Shown here: positions 18,161 through 27,432 of the stretch, one piece after another
Layout of the letters: each line of letters begins with the position of its first letter
Numbering within the stretch: position 1 is the stretch's first letter
Source of the DNA: Halomonas denitrificans
GTDB taxonomy: Bacteria > Pseudomonadota > Gammaproteobacteria > Xanthomonadales > Wenzhouxiangellaceae
Length of the DNA: 64,000 nucleotides
Assembly: GCA_019800895.1 (NCBI GenBank)
Contig: JAHVKF010000001.1
Location: 310,001-374,000 of the forward strand
Reading direction: 5' to 3'
The notes under the pieces: model-generated
Database searches by the model: none
The model's input: the letters and a program-made list of their open reading frames with translations, nothing else
Told to the model about the DNA's origin: nothing
Position numbers and translations under genes: made by a program

Positions 18161-18415
18161 ATAGCGGCTCGACCTCGACCCACCATGGCGGGCATGATGC
18201 GCGTGCTCGAGACTGTGCAGCCGTTGCCCGGGGCCTTACCCCAAGTCCTCCCTGGCTCTCGACGAGTCCAGGATACGCCCATGCATCGTTCGGATCCTGT
18301 CCGCAGATCCTCAGCTGTTTACCTAGGTTAATGATCCTTCCGGGCTCAGCCTTCATGCTTGACCCGATGGCGCTGAACGCGCCACATCCAACTCGAACCG
18401 AAAGAGGAAGAATCC

Positions 18416-19069
18416 ATGAGAAAACTTCCACTTGCAATCGGGATCGCATCGGCATTGGCCGCCGGAACCGCGGTTTCGCCCGCCCTTGCCGACGAACATG
18501 CCTCCGCCCTGAAGGGCCTCGAGGACGATACCTCGATCACGGTCTCCGGAACGGTGATCGAAGCACGTGAGGACGAATTCGACCTGCTCGTCGGCAACGA
18601 GCGGTTGACCGTCGAAATCGACGACGATATCCGCGACGGCGGCGCCTACACGCTCGCCTCCGGCGACCGGGTCACCACCACCGGCACCGTCGACGACGAC
18701 TTCTTCGAGGGCAAGGAGCTCGAAGCCACTGCCCTGTACATCGAGAAGCTCGGCACCACCTTCGTCGTCGACGAGGACTACGCCGGCGACCACGGCATGG
18801 TCGTGGGCCGGAACCTCGGCGAATACGTCGAAGTGACCGGCACCGTGACGACCGTGAGCGACGACGACGAGGAGTTTCGCCTGCAGGGCGACCTGGGCAG
18901 CTTCACCGTCGAAGTCGACGAGCTCGACGACGACCTGTTCGACGACGAAGACTATCTGCAGGTCCGCGTGGGCGACACGGTCCGCGTCGTGGGTGAGATC
19001 GACGACGACTGGCTGGAAGGCCGCGAAATCGAGGCCAACAGCGTCAACGTCATCCGCGTCGGTTCCTGA
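18416..19069 (+). CDS. Periplasmic protein with two OB-fold-like repeats
   Basis: A 217-residue exported protein with a clean signal peptide ending ALADEHAS. Two internal repeats of about 85 residues are visible: ITVSGTVIEAREDEFDLL...VTTTGTVDDDFFEGKELEA and VEVTGTVTTVSDDDEEFRL...VRVVGEIDDDWLEGREIEA. Each repeat has the strand order of bacterial OB-fold (BOF-type) stress proteins and an acidic D-D-D-(F/W)-(F/L)-E-G-(K/R)-E loop. The protein is very acidic. It is preceded by 255 non-coding bases and followed by a terminator at 19172. The precise role is unknown. Confidence 0.75.
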   Translation: MRKLPLAIGIASALAAGTAVSPALADEHASALKGLEDDTSITVSGTVIEAREDEFDLLVGNERLTVEIDDDIRDGGAYTLASGDRVTTTGTVDDDFFEGKELEATALYIEKLGTTFVVDEDYAGDHGMVVGRNLGEYVEVTGTVTTVSDDDEEFRLQGDLGSFTVEVDELDDDLFDDEDYLQVRVGDTVRVVGEIDDDWLEGREIEANSVNVIRVGS

Positions 19070-19373
19070 GCCACGCAATCGGGCTGCGCCCCCTCGGGGC
19101 TACAGCGGCAACCGCGGTACGCGCTTGCGTGACCACAACAACAACCGCGCGACTGCGTTGAAGGATCGATGACCGGGCCGCGAGGTCCGGTTTTCTTTTG
19201 GCCGGGTCCGACCCTCGCCACGACGTGGGAGCACCCCGTCCGTTCCATTCGTCACGGCCCCGTGCCGGCCCGACCGGCACATGCCGCGGCCGAGATCCCG
19301 CGGATGCAGTAGAGTGACGGCTGGCCGAGGCCCGAAGACGGTGCCCGTCCGACACCCACGGACGTTGTGAACC
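19070..19373. other. Intergenic stretch with a terminator
   Basis: About 300 bases between the OB-fold gene and the DUF1499 lipoprotein gene. Apart from the hairpin terminator at 19172-19199 I see no gene, repeat or RNA. The promoter of the lipoprotein gene should lie in its last 100 bases but cannot be placed with confidence. Confidence 0.5.
19172..19199 (+). terminator. Intrinsic terminator after the OB-fold protein gene
   Basis: Stem accgggcc / ggtccggt with a gcga loop and one G-T pair, followed by a T-rich tract (ttttctttt). It is oriented for the plus-strand gene ending at 19069, about 100 bases downstream of it. Confidence 0.7.
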
Positions 19374-19850
19374 ATGAGCCGATCGCATTTAAAACTGCTG
19401 CCGGGAATTCTGCTCGGCACGGTGCTACTCACAGGATGCTCCGAAATGCCCGAACCTGCACGAGATCCCGCCACCGTCACCGAACTGGCAGGCTGCCCGT
19501 CCAGCCCGAACTGCGTCTGCAGCTGCGCACCGGCGGACGATTCGCACTACATCGAGCCGATCCGCATCGCGGGCGACCCGGCCCGGGCCTGGTCGACGCT
19601 GTCGAGGATTCTCGAAGACGACGACAGCATCGACATCGGCGGCTCGAACGACCGTTACATCCGTGCGGTAGCCACGACGCGCATCCTGCGCTTCAAGGAC
19701 GACGTCGAGTTCCTGCTGGACCGCGGCGCCGGGATGATCCACCTCCGCTCCGCTTCGCGTATCGGCTACTCGGACTTCGGCAAGAACCGCAAGCGGATGG
19801 AGTCCATTCGAGAGAGAATGGTCGAAGCGCGTGCGGCGTCCGCGTCCTAG
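19374..19850 (+). CDS. DUF1499 lipoprotein
   Basis: A 158-residue protein with a lipoprotein signal (LGTVLLTGC). The mature part contains CPSSPNCVCSCAP, then HYIEPIRIAGDPARAWSTLSRIL, IRAVATTRILRFKDDVEFLLD and IHLRSASRIGYSDFGKNRKRMESIR, the full DUF1499 pattern. These proteins are small envelope proteins of unknown activity. The end R-x-G-x-S-D-x-G-x-N-R-x-R is the family's most conserved segment and is intact. It lies 71 bases upstream of the DUF808 gene on the same strand. Confidence 0.85.
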   Translation: MSRSHLKLLPGILLGTVLLTGCSEMPEPARDPATVTELAGCPSSPNCVCSCAPADDSHYIEPIRIAGDPARAWSTLSRILEDDDSIDIGGSNDRYIRAVATTRILRFKDDVEFLLDRGAGMIHLRSASRIGYSDFGKNRKRMESIRERMVEARAASAS

Positions 19851-19921
19851 GCGCGACAGTTCCCGTTCCGCACGACCGGAAGCCAGACCCACCGGAACCC
19901 AGACCCCAGGACGAAGCACAC

Positions 19922-20842
19922 ATGGCCGGAAGCCTGATCCTCCTTCTCGACGATATCGCGACCGTTCTCGACGACGTATCGGTCATGACCAAGGTGGCGG
20001 TCAAGAAGACCGCCGGCGTGCTGGGCGACGACCTGGCGCTGAACGCCGAGCAGGTCTCGGGTGTCAAGGCCAGCCGCGAACTGCCGGTGGTCTGGGCGGT
20101 CGCGAAGGGGTCGGCCCGCAACAAGTGCATCCTGGTGCCCGCCGCCCTGCTCATCAGCGCCGTCGCGCCCTGGGCCGTCACCTTGCTGCTGATGCTCGGC
20201 GGCGCCTACCTCTGCTACGAAGGCGCGCACAAGCTGGCGCACAAGTTCCTGCACAAGGAGGAGGCCGAGCAGGACAAGGCGAAGATCAAGCAGGCGCTGC
20301 GGGACCCGCAGGCCGACATGAAGGTCGTCGAGCGCGACAAGATCAAGGGCGCAATCCGCACCGATTTCATCCTGTCGGCCGAGATCATCGTCATCTCGCT
20401 CGGCACGGTCACCGACGAGCCCTTCCTGACCCGCCTCGGCGTGCTGATCGCGATCGCCGTCCTGATGACCGTCGGTATCTACGGCCTGGTCGCCGGCATC
20501 GTCAAGCTCGACGACGCCGGCCGGGCGCTGGCGCAGCGAACCAGCACCTTCGCGCAGAAGGCCGGCAGTGCCATCCTGGCCTTCGCCCCGTGGCTGATGC
20601 GCTTCCTGTCCATCGCCGGTACCGCTGCGATGTTCCTGGTCGGCGGCGGCATCATCTCCCACGGCATCCCCGCCCTGCACCACTTCAACGAAGCCCTGGT
20701 CGAGGGCATGGCCCAGCCCTGGGCCACGCTCACCGGCATGGCCTGGACCGGCCTGGTGGGTGTCGTGCTGGGCGCGATCCTGGTCGCGGCGATCTCGGCC
20801 TTCTCGAAGGTGTTCGGCAAGAACGAACCTGCCGCAGACTGA
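19922..20842 (+). CDS. yedI: DUF808 (YedI-like) inner-membrane protein
   Basis: A 306-residue protein from ATG 19922 (MAGSLILLLDDIATVLDDVSVMTKVAVKKTAGVLGDDLALNA...). This N-terminus and the following EQVSGVKASRELPVVWAVAKGS and KFLHKEE segments are characteristic of DUF808/YedI. Several hydrophobic helices follow: ILVPAALLISAVAPWAVTLL, FILSAEIIVISLGTV, LGVLIAIAVLMTVGIYGLVA, LMRFLSIAGTAAMFLVGGGI and GLVGVVLGAILVAAI. It is an inner-membrane protein whose function is unknown. The upstream in-frame extension is a shadow of the DUF1499 gene. Confidence 0.9.
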   Translation: MAGSLILLLDDIATVLDDVSVMTKVAVKKTAGVLGDDLALNAEQVSGVKASRELPVVWAVAKGSARNKCILVPAALLISAVAPWAVTLLLMLGGAYLCYEGAHKLAHKFLHKEEAEQDKAKIKQALRDPQADMKVVERDKIKGAIRTDFILSAEIIVISLGTVTDEPFLTRLGVLIAIAVLMTVGIYGLVAGIVKLDDAGRALAQRTSTFAQKAGSAILAFAPWLMRFLSIAGTAAMFLVGGGIISHGIPALHHFNEALVEGMAQPWATLTGMAWTGLVGVVLGAILVAAISAFSKVFGKNEPAAD

Positions 20843-20896
20843 TCGCGCCGTTCGTCGGCGTCCCGAACGATCGGGCGCCGCGAAGCCGTGCGGGGG

Positions 20897-21979
20897 CTAG
20901 CGCAGCTCGTACCAGTTGCCCTGTTCCCTGTAGATCAGCCGATCTTCCGCGGGCTCGCCCGCGAATGCCCGCCGGAAGAACTTCGCCAGCTCCTTGTTCT
21001 TCTCGGCCGGCTCGCCGAACGGCGAGTGCGATTCCTTGACCCAGGAGGCGTCGGTCAGGTTGACGTAGTACGCGATCCGGCTGTCCAGTCGCTTGACGAA
21101 ATGGCCCAGGCGCGCTCGCTGGGCATCGCCCGGCTTGATGCGCGAGAGTCGGAGCGCGTAATCGTTCTCGTTGATGGTGATGAACACCCGGCGGTTGTGG
21201 CGGATCCGGTCCACCCACTCGGGGTGACCCTCATTGTTCGTGTCGGCCTGGCACAGCACGACGTTGTCGAAGATCAACTCGTTGCCTTCGCTGATCGTGC
21301 TCTTCAGCATCTGCTTGTACAGGTAGTTGCCCATGCTGTGGAACATGGCATTGATCGTGAACGGGCAGTCCTTGCGCAGAAGTCGGGCGTAGAGCGCGTC
21401 GCGCTTCTCGGCATTGTCCGGGAACTTCTCGAAGGCCTTGGCCCGGCAGAGCTCGCGCGACGATTCGCTGATCTTCATCAGGAAGTAGTGGACCATCTTC
21501 AGCGCACGCTCCAGCGCACCGGCGGAGGCGCGCGCGTCGCGCTTGTCGGACAGGTAGCTCAACTTGCCGTGCACTCCACCGCCGTTGGCCGGCCAGGAGA
21601 ACGGCAGCACCTCCACGTCGTAGGCCTTCTCCAGGTCGAAGGCGGCTCGGAGTACGTCCTTGATCTCGTTGTTGTAGCCGTGCACGAGCACGAGTAGATG
21701 GCGCTTCTTCGCCCGCAGCCGCTTGACCAGCTCACAGGCCACGCGAAGGCTCGCGTAGTGTTGCGCGTCCGGGTCCAGGTCCAGGGAAAATTCCTGGATG
21801 TACGCCTTGGCCTCGGCCTTGGAAATCTTGTCCGGCAGGACTTCGATCGAGAACCCGTTGCCCCGCCGCGTGGCCTCGACCACGCGCAACTCGTTGTTTC
21901 CTTTTTCGTTCGGCCGCTTGCCCAGCTTGTCCAACCCGGACGCCTCCGGATCGACACGGCGATTCGTGATGATGAACAT
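20897..21979 (-). CDS. Alpha/beta hydrolase, DUF900-like
   Basis: A 360-residue protein from ATG 21979, with a GGGAG site upstream. It has an alpha/beta hydrolase core: strand and oxyanion turn LLVLVHGYNNEI near residue 98, the nucleophile elbow in NAMFHSMGNYLY, and later DNVVLCQADTN and RVFITINENDYAL, as in the DUF900 group. It has no signal peptide, so it is probably cytoplasmic. The N-terminal 60 residues (MFIITNRRVDPEASGLDKLG...) are typical of a group of bacterial hydrolases of unknown substrate. It is a single gene convergent with DUF808. Confidence 0.75.
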   Translation of the reverse strand: MFIITNRRVDPEASGLDKLGKRPNEKGNNELRVVEATRRGNGFSIEVLPDKISKAEAKAYIQEFSLDLDPDAQHYASLRVACELVKRLRAKKRHLLVLVHGYNNEIKDVLRAAFDLEKAYDVEVLPFSWPANGGGVHGKLSYLSDKRDARASAGALERALKMVHYFLMKISESSRELCRAKAFEKFPDNAEKRDALYARLLRKDCPFTINAMFHSMGNYLYKQMLKSTISEGNELIFDNVVLCQADTNNEGHPEWVDRIRHNRRVFITINENDYALRLSRIKPGDAQRARLGHFVKRLDSRIAYYVNLTDASWVKESHSPFGEPAEKNKELAKFFRRAFAGEPAEDRLIYREQGNWYELR

Positions 21980-22190
21980 CGCAATCTCCCGCTACCACTA
22001 CGCCTGAAGTCACGGTAGCACCGGCTTTTTGTGAAATGCAAGCACCGCTGCCCGTCGAGGACCAGCAGGAAAAAGCGGGTCGCCGGTTCACCCGCGCAGC
22101 GCACGCTGCGACGCGGTTGGGACGAAGACGTGCGGATTATCCCCCGTGCGGCATTGGAAGCAATGAACCCATGGATATCGAGAGTTCGTC

Positions 22191-23834
22191 ATGCGCAAGT
22201 TCCTGCTTCCGTTCGTGCTCCTCCTGCCCCTTGCCGCCGCCGCGGATCCGGCAGGATCGGCCTTCACCTACCAGGGCGAGCTCTGGAGTGCCGGTGAGCC
22301 GGCCAACGGGGAATTCGACCTGGTGTTCAACCTGTTCGACCAGGCCGCAGGTGGCACGCCCATCGCCGCGCCGGTCCAGCTGGATGACCTGCAGATTGAC
22401 GGCGGACTGGTCAATGCGGAACTCGATTTCGGCGCATCGATCTTCTTCGGCGACGCCGTGTGGGTCGAGGTGGCGGTGCGGGACGGCGCCAGCACGGGCT
22501 CCTACGACACGCTGGCACCACGCTCGCCGATCACGCCTGCGCCCTACGCCCTGTTCGCGCTCGACGGCAGCCCCGGACCGCAAGGCCCGGCCGGACCGCC
22601 GGGGCCCCAAGGACCGCCCGGGGATTCGCAGTGGACGCTCGTCGCCGGCGACATCCACTTCGCCGGCGGCCGGGTCGGGGTCGGAGAGGACACACCGCTC
22701 GCGGCCCTGCACGTCCAGACCAACAATCTGTCGTTGACCGACCAGGAGACGTTCAACGACGACCTCGTCGTCGAGGACTCGGACGCTAGCATCGGGCTGT
22801 ACAGCAGCGGGGGCGGCGGCTACGGCTCGTCGATCACCCTGTCGGAGCTGACCGCAGGCAGCCTGCTCGACACCTGGGGAATCGTGCGTCGAACCGCCCT
22901 GGGCAACAGCGAACTCTGGTGGACCTACGGTACCGATCCCGACTACAGCCAGAACGACACGCGCTTCATCCTCGCGCCCGACGGATCTGCCGCGCTGGGC
23001 GCCACGCCGGTGCTGGACCCGGAATCGACGCTTACCGTCGAGGCCGGCGGCGACAACTTCGGCGTCCTCGTCCAGTCGCTCGGCCAATTCGGCAGCGCGA
23101 TCGGACTCCACGCCGGTCCGGCGGGCTATTCGAGCCTTGCCAAGAACGCCTACTTCGACGCCGGCTGGCAGCGCTTCGACACCAACAACGGCGCCTTCCT
23201 GATGGAGGTCGCGCCCGACGGCACGACGACGATGTTCACGGAGATCGGCGGTGCCAATCCGATCGACTTCCAGCCGACCCTGACCCTGGCCGACGGCGAA
23301 ACCACGGTCAACGGCGCGTTCTTCGTCGGCAACGGCAGCGTCGTGACGTCACCGGGCGGCTTCTTCGGATTCAACCGGGCCGATGCGCAGTTCCCGGTGC
23401 ACGTCGGCAACAACGCCCTGAACGGCAACGGCGCGCGCCTGACCACCGGCGGGACGTGGACCGATGCCTCGAGCCGTCTGTTCAAGACCGACTTCCAGGC
23501 CATCGATCCGCAGGACATCCTCCAGCGCGTGCTGCGGCTACCGGTGCTGCGCTGGCGCTACCGCGATTCCGAAGAGGGCACCCATCTGGGCCCGATCGCC
23601 GAGGACTTCCACGCCCTGTTCGGACTCGGTGACACGGAGCAGTACATCGCCGGCGTGGACCGCAACGGCGTCGCGCTTGCCGCGATCCAGGGCCTGCACC
23701 AGCAGCTCGAGGAGAAGGACCAGCGGATCGCCGAACTGGAGCGGATGCACCAGGAGAGCCAGCGCGCGCTGGCCGCGACCATCGAGCGTATCGAACGGCT
23801 CGAGCGCGAGGAACGAGGGGAGGACCGGCAATGA
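22191..23834 (+). CDS. Exported tail-fibre-like protein with collagen repeat and S74-type chaperone domain
   Basis: A 547-residue protein with a signal peptide (MRKFLLPFVLLLPLAAAA). The N-terminal domain is FTYQGELWSAGEPANGEFDL...PYALFALDG, followed by a short collagen-like G-P-Q repeat (GPQGPAGPPGPQGPPGD). Beta-rich repeats come next. The C-terminal 120 residues resemble a peptidase S74 intramolecular chaperone: SSRLFKTDFQAIDPQDIL, RLPVLRWRYRDSEEGTHLG and PIAEDFHALFGLG, ending in a coiled coil. S74 domains promote trimerisation of fibres and then cleave themselves off. It is probably a surface-exposed trimeric fibre. Its stop overlaps the next gene (ATGA). Confidence 0.8.
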   Translation: MRKFLLPFVLLLPLAAAADPAGSAFTYQGELWSAGEPANGEFDLVFNLFDQAAGGTPIAAPVQLDDLQIDGGLVNAELDFGASIFFGDAVWVEVAVRDGASTGSYDTLAPRSPITPAPYALFALDGSPGPQGPAGPPGPQGPPGDSQWTLVAGDIHFAGGRVGVGEDTPLAALHVQTNNLSLTDQETFNDDLVVEDSDASIGLYSSGGGGYGSSITLSELTAGSLLDTWGIVRRTALGNSELWWTYGTDPDYSQNDTRFILAPDGSAALGATPVLDPESTLTVEAGGDNFGVLVQSLGQFGSAIGLHAGPAGYSSLAKNAYFDAGWQRFDTNNGAFLMEVAPDGTTTMFTEIGGANPIDFQPTLTLADGETTVNGAFFVGNGSVVTSPGGFFGFNRADAQFPVHVGNNALNGNGARLTTGGTWTDASSRLFKTDFQAIDPQDILQRVLRLPVLRWRYRDSEEGTHLGPIAEDFHALFGLGDTEQYIAGVDRNGVALAAIQGLHQQLEEKDQRIAELERMHQESQRALAATIERIERLEREERGEDRQ

Positions 23835-24124
23835 GCACCCTCCTCGCGTGCCTGTTCGCCCTGTCCGTCGGACTGCAGTCCGGCGGCCCCTTCGAGATGC
23901 GGAAGTCCGTCATCGCGGCTGGCGGCGACACGGTCCAGTCCACGGCCCCCGGATCGTCGTTCCTGCTTTCTTCCAGCCTCGGCCAGCCGAGCACTACCAC
24001 CAGCACCGCCGGCGCGTTCCAGCTCTCCGGCGGCTTCTGGGCCGGCCTTGAGGGCGCGTCGGTCTTTTCGGATGGCTTCGAGGCCCAGACGGGCCCGAAT
24101 CCGAGGTCTCGATCGGATCGATAG
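23831..24124 (+). CDS. Small exported GGFW protein with DGFE motif
   Basis: A 97-residue protein with a signal peptide (MSTLLACLFALSVGLQSGG). The mature part MRKSVIAAGGDTV...SSSLGQPSTTTSTAGAFQLSGGFWAG follows the G-Q-P...L-S-G-G-F-W pattern of short secreted beta proteins. It continues SVFSDGFEAQ and has 12 further residues, basic in part. The start overlaps the stop of the fibre gene by four bases, so the two are coupled. The same fibre-like plus GGFW pair recurs at 42837-44775. It may be an accessory or anchor for the fibre; that is inference. Confidence 0.75.
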   Translation: MSTLLACLFALSVGLQSGGPFEMRKSVIAAGGDTVQSTAPGSSFLLSSSLGQPSTTTSTAGAFQLSGGFWAGLEGASVFSDGFEAQTGPNPRSRSDR

Positions 24125-24160
24125 CGCTCCCGATCCGCGATGGCGGACGTCGGGGCCCCG

Positions 24161-25537
24161 TCAGGACAGGTCGAAGACCACAGCCAGCACCAGCACCACC
24201 GCACCGGCGGCGTAGAGCTTGAGGATCAGCGGAAGGCAGAAGCGGAACCAGCTGGCGTAGGAAATGCCCGCTACGCCGAGGATGCCCATCAGGATGGCGT
24301 TCGTCGGGATGATCATGTTGGTGAAGCCGTCGCCCATCTGGTAGGCCATCACGGCGACCTGGCGCGGCACGTCGAGCAGGTCGGACAGCGGCGTCATCAG
24401 CGGCATGGTCACGAAGGCCTGGCCGGAGCCGGACGGGATGAACAGGTTCAGCACGGCCTGGATCAACATCATGCCGACCGCGGCCAGCTCGGCGCCGACC
24501 AGCGACAGCGGCTGCGACAGGTAGTGGACGATCGTGTGGAGGATCTGGCCGTCTTCCATGATCAGCGCGATGCCGCGGGCGATGCCGACGAGGATCGCGG
24601 TCTCGGTCAGCTCCTTCGCACCTTCGATGAACTTCTCGGAGGCGAAGCTGGGCCCCACGCGACCGATCACGGCGGTCACCAGCCCGAGCACCACGAAGCA
24701 GGCCCCGAGCTCGTTCAGGTACCAGCCGCGCGTCGCGATGCCCCAGACGCCGACGCCCAGCGCAGCAAGGAACGCCAGCACGATGGCCACGTGTTTGCCC
24801 TTGAGCGCCGGGTAGTGTGCCGGCGGCTCGACCTCCGCCGCCGCGTCGCCTGCAACCAGGCTGGCCGACGGGTCGTTCCGAACCTTCTCCGCGTAACTCC
24901 AGACGTGGTGCACCGCGATCAGCACGAACGGGACCAGCAGGGACAGCCGCAGCCACCAGCCGGAATAGGTCGGCAGCTCGGCGATCTCCTGCGCCACGAC
25001 CACCGTGTACTGGTTGAACGCCGCCAGCCCGTAGCCCACGCCATAGCCGGCGACGACCATCCCGACCGCCGTCATCGCGTCCATCCGCATCGCCCGGCAC
25101 AGCGCGACCAGGATCAGCACGAAGGGAATGTACTCACCCGACGAGCCGACCGCGCTCGAGGCCAGCGAAAACACGAAGATCACCGCGAAGATCAGGCTCC
25201 TCGGCCGATCCCGGAACCGCTCGAGCAGCCGCCCCAGCAGCGCATCGATCGTACCGGTGGCGCGGATCATCGCCAGCACGCCGCCGATGATGAACAGGAA
25301 GAAGATGATCGGCCCGGCGTCCACGAACGCGCGCGGAATCGCCGTGAACAGCGCCAGGGGCGACAGCATCTCCTTCTCCGCCACGACCTCGTAGGACCCC
25401 GGCACCACCCGCCCGGAATCCAGGTCCTCGGCAAAGAACCCCTGCGGCACCAGCCACGCCGCGACCAGCGCCGCGATCATCAGGAAGAACAGCAGGGCCA
25501 GCGTGTGGGGGATGCGAAGCGTGGGGGACTGCGTCAT
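24161..25537 (-). CDS. YfcC/DcuC-type membrane carrier
   Basis: A 458-residue polytopic inner-membrane protein with about twelve hydrophobic helices. The N-terminus MTQSPTLRIPHTLALLFFLM and the early V-P-Q-G-F-F are typical of YfcC. GPIIFFLFIIGGVLAMI, SSAVGSSGEYIPFVLI, the re-entrant SGSGQAFVTMPLMTPLSD and DGFTNMIIPTNAILMGILG identify the DcuC/YfcC branch of the ion-transporter superfamily. Members are thought to carry dicarboxylates, amino acids or similar organic anions. The substrate cannot be assigned here. It is a single gene, convergent with the GGFW gene. Confidence 0.85.
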   Translation of the reverse strand: MTQSPTLRIPHTLALLFFLMIAALVAAWLVPQGFFAEDLDSGRVVPGSYEVVAEKEMLSPLALFTAIPRAFVDAGPIIFFLFIIGGVLAMIRATGTIDALLGRLLERFRDRPRSLIFAVIFVFSLASSAVGSSGEYIPFVLILVALCRAMRMDAMTAVGMVVAGYGVGYGLAAFNQYTVVVAQEIAELPTYSGWWLRLSLLVPFVLIAVHHVWSYAEKVRNDPSASLVAGDAAAEVEPPAHYPALKGKHVAIVLAFLAALGVGVWGIATRGWYLNELGACFVVLGLVTAVIGRVGPSFASEKFIEGAKELTETAILVGIARGIALIMEDGQILHTIVHYLSQPLSLVGAELAAVGMMLIQAVLNLFIPSGSGQAFVTMPLMTPLSDLLDVPRQVAVMAYQMGDGFTNMIIPTNAILMGILGVAGISYASWFRFCLPLILKLYAAGAVVLVLAVVFDLS

Positions 25538-25615
25538 CGTATCGAGCGCTCGAAGGGGCTTCGGGCGATTCTACCCGTGAGCGACCGCCGACTCCCCTGC
25601 CCGGCCGTTTACGGC

Positions 25616-26203
25616 TCAGAACCAGTGCGCAAGCACCACCAACAGAACCATGTTCAGCACCACCGTCGTCCAGAACACCGCCTGGAACTCGGCCTTGCGC
25701 GTCTTGTGGCGCAACAGGCGCTGCGCCATCAGGGCGCCCGGCCAGCCACCGACCAGCGCAAGCAGATGAAGGGTGGCTTCGGAGGTTCGCCACGAGCCCC
25801 GTCGCGACGCGCTCTTGTCCAGTCCGTAGGCGATGAACGTCACCACCGACAGCAGCAGGACAATGAACGGAATCGCGATGTGGAGCGCGCCTTCGATGGA
25901 CGCTGCGAACAACACCCCGATGAAGATAAACAGAAACAATCGCTCGAACGGGCTCACGCTAACGGCTGCGGGAGCCTCAACGCCGGCACGTCGCGTTCCG
26001 ATGGGACGCACATCGCACGCCTGCCACCGGCCCTTCGGGTCCTTTTCGAGCGAATACGTGACCAGGTCACCCGTCGCTGGCCGCCGCGCTCCGAACGCCA
26101 GCGCCGAGATGTGGACGAACGCCCTCTCGCCACCGTCATGCGGCTCGACGAACCCGAACCCCCGCGCGTCGTTCCACTGCACCACTATGCCCTGCACCCG
26201 CAT
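25616..26203 (-). CDS. Cold-shock domain fused to DUF1294
   Basis: A 195-residue two-domain protein. Residues 1-66 are a cold-shock-like OB fold (GIVVQWNDARGFGFVEPHDGG, AFVHISAL, GDLVTYSLEKDPKGR), which usually binds single-stranded nucleic acid. Residues 85-195 are DUF1294, with hydrophobic helices and the conserved AYGLDKSASRRGSWRTSE, LHLLALVGGWPGALMAQRLLRHKTRKAEF segment. This fusion is widespread in proteobacteria; its job is unknown. The C-terminal part should sit in the inner membrane with the nucleic-acid-binding domain in the cytoplasm. Confidence 0.9.
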   Translation of the reverse strand: MRVQGIVVQWNDARGFGFVEPHDGGERAFVHISALAFGARRPATGDLVTYSLEKDPKGRWQACDVRPIGTRRAGVEAPAAVSVSPFERLFLFIFIGVLFAASIEGALHIAIPFIVLLLSVVTFIAYGLDKSASRRGSWRTSEATLHLLALVGGWPGALMAQRLLRHKTRKAEFQAVFWTTVVLNMVLLVVLAHWF

Positions 26204-26455
26204 TCCGGCACCTCCGCCTGCGCTCGATCACGATCATAGGGGACCGAATCGGTAGAGTGGCCTCGGATTCCAGCAGGTTTCACAGCGCGGCTCCGCAGCG
26301 CCCCCAAGTCCGCGCGCGATGGGGCGGTGCACCCAAGTAACGGCGCAGAGCCGGAGGGAAACTGGGTGCCTCGAACCCCTGCCACCATGGCGGGCTCGGC
26401 TTGCTGTATTCTTCCTCGCATCGGGGAATGGGCAAGAATTGATCAGTTGGTGCTT

Positions 26456-27208
26456 ATGCGTATCGAGGAACTGCAGCAGGCGGCACGCGAGTTTCGCACT
26501 CATCTGGACCGCATCAAGCAGGAAAGCCCGGACGTCGATTGGTTCTTCGGCGACATTCTCGGCAACATCGACGCAATCGGCGGGCTACTGACCGGCGGCA
26601 ATCGCGACTTGTTCGGCAGACTGTCCGGAGGGCGAATCGCCGACATCGGCGCAGCCGACGGCGACCTCTCGTTCTTTCTCGAGACGAAAGGCTTCCGCCC
26701 CGAGATCGTGGATTTCGCCGCTTACAATTTCAATCAGCTCGAAGCCGCCTACCGACTGAAAGAAGCGCTCGATTCAAGCGTTCCGATCCACGAGATCGAC
26801 ATCAACGGCCAGTTCGAGTTGCCTCATCGCTATGACGCCGTGATCTTTCTCGGCATTCTTTATCACCTGCAGAACCCCTACCTCGCCCTGGAAACGCTCG
26901 CACATACCAGTCGGTACTGCATTCTCAGCACCCGAGTCGCCGCCTGGATGCACTCGGGGCCCTGGCCGTGGCAGTTTCGAGGTCGCATCAGGAACCGCCC
27001 GATCGCCTACCTGCTCGAACCCGATGAATTCAACAACGACTCGACCAACTACTGGATCTTCTCTGAAGCCGGGCTGAAGCGGATCGTCGAGCGTACCGGG
27101 TGGCGAATTCTCGATTTCAAAACATACGGCAAACGCTGGACCTCGAACCCGCGCGATCCGAAGCGAGACCAGCGCGCGTTCATGCCGTTGGAATCGCGCC
27201 ACACCTGA
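26456..27208 (+). CDS. Class I SAM-dependent methyltransferase
   Basis: A 250-residue protein. ATG 26456 (MRIEELQQAAREFRTHLDRI) is chosen because the upstream extension is not protein-like; no clear ribosome-binding site is seen. Motif I is RIADIGAADGDLSFFL, the acidic residue of motif II is in IVDFAAYNFNQ, and YDAVIFLGILYHLQNPYLAL is the DUF1698/CmoB-like 'LG-LYHL-P' segment. SEAGLKRIVERTGWRI is the typical C-terminal methyltransferase tail. The closest resemblance by eye is to CmoB-like tRNA or small-molecule methyltransferases. The substrate is unknown. Confidence 0.8.
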   Translation: MRIEELQQAAREFRTHLDRIKQESPDVDWFFGDILGNIDAIGGLLTGGNRDLFGRLSGGRIADIGAADGDLSFFLETKGFRPEIVDFAAYNFNQLEAAYRLKEALDSSVPIHEIDINGQFELPHRYDAVIFLGILYHLQNPYLALETLAHTSRYCILSTRVAAWMHSGPWPWQFRGRIRNRPIAYLLEPDEFNNDSTNYWIFSEAGLKRIVERTGWRILDFKTYGKRWTSNPRDPKRDQRAFMPLESRHT

Positions 27209-27432
27209 ACGACGTCGGTCGAACAGGGCTCCGAACGCCCCAACCACCCGGTTTCCCGATCGCCGCTTGTCCCCTTTACGCAATCGGGTGTCCCGCACGT
27301 TTTCTCATTGCGCCTCTAGAAGATTTCGTTGAACGGGGAACAGCCCCCGATGGCGGGGTTTGCGCCCGGACTACGATTGATGGAGAAGGAGGCCATTAGC
27401 GGCCCATCGACACTTCAGCACGGGGACGGAAC

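Noticed and set aside
24140-26239. A 699-codon plus-strand open frame antisense to the YfcC and DUF1294 genes
   Set aside because: It spans two unrelated minus-strand genes with full conserved motifs; its product is low-complexity His/Gln/Arg.
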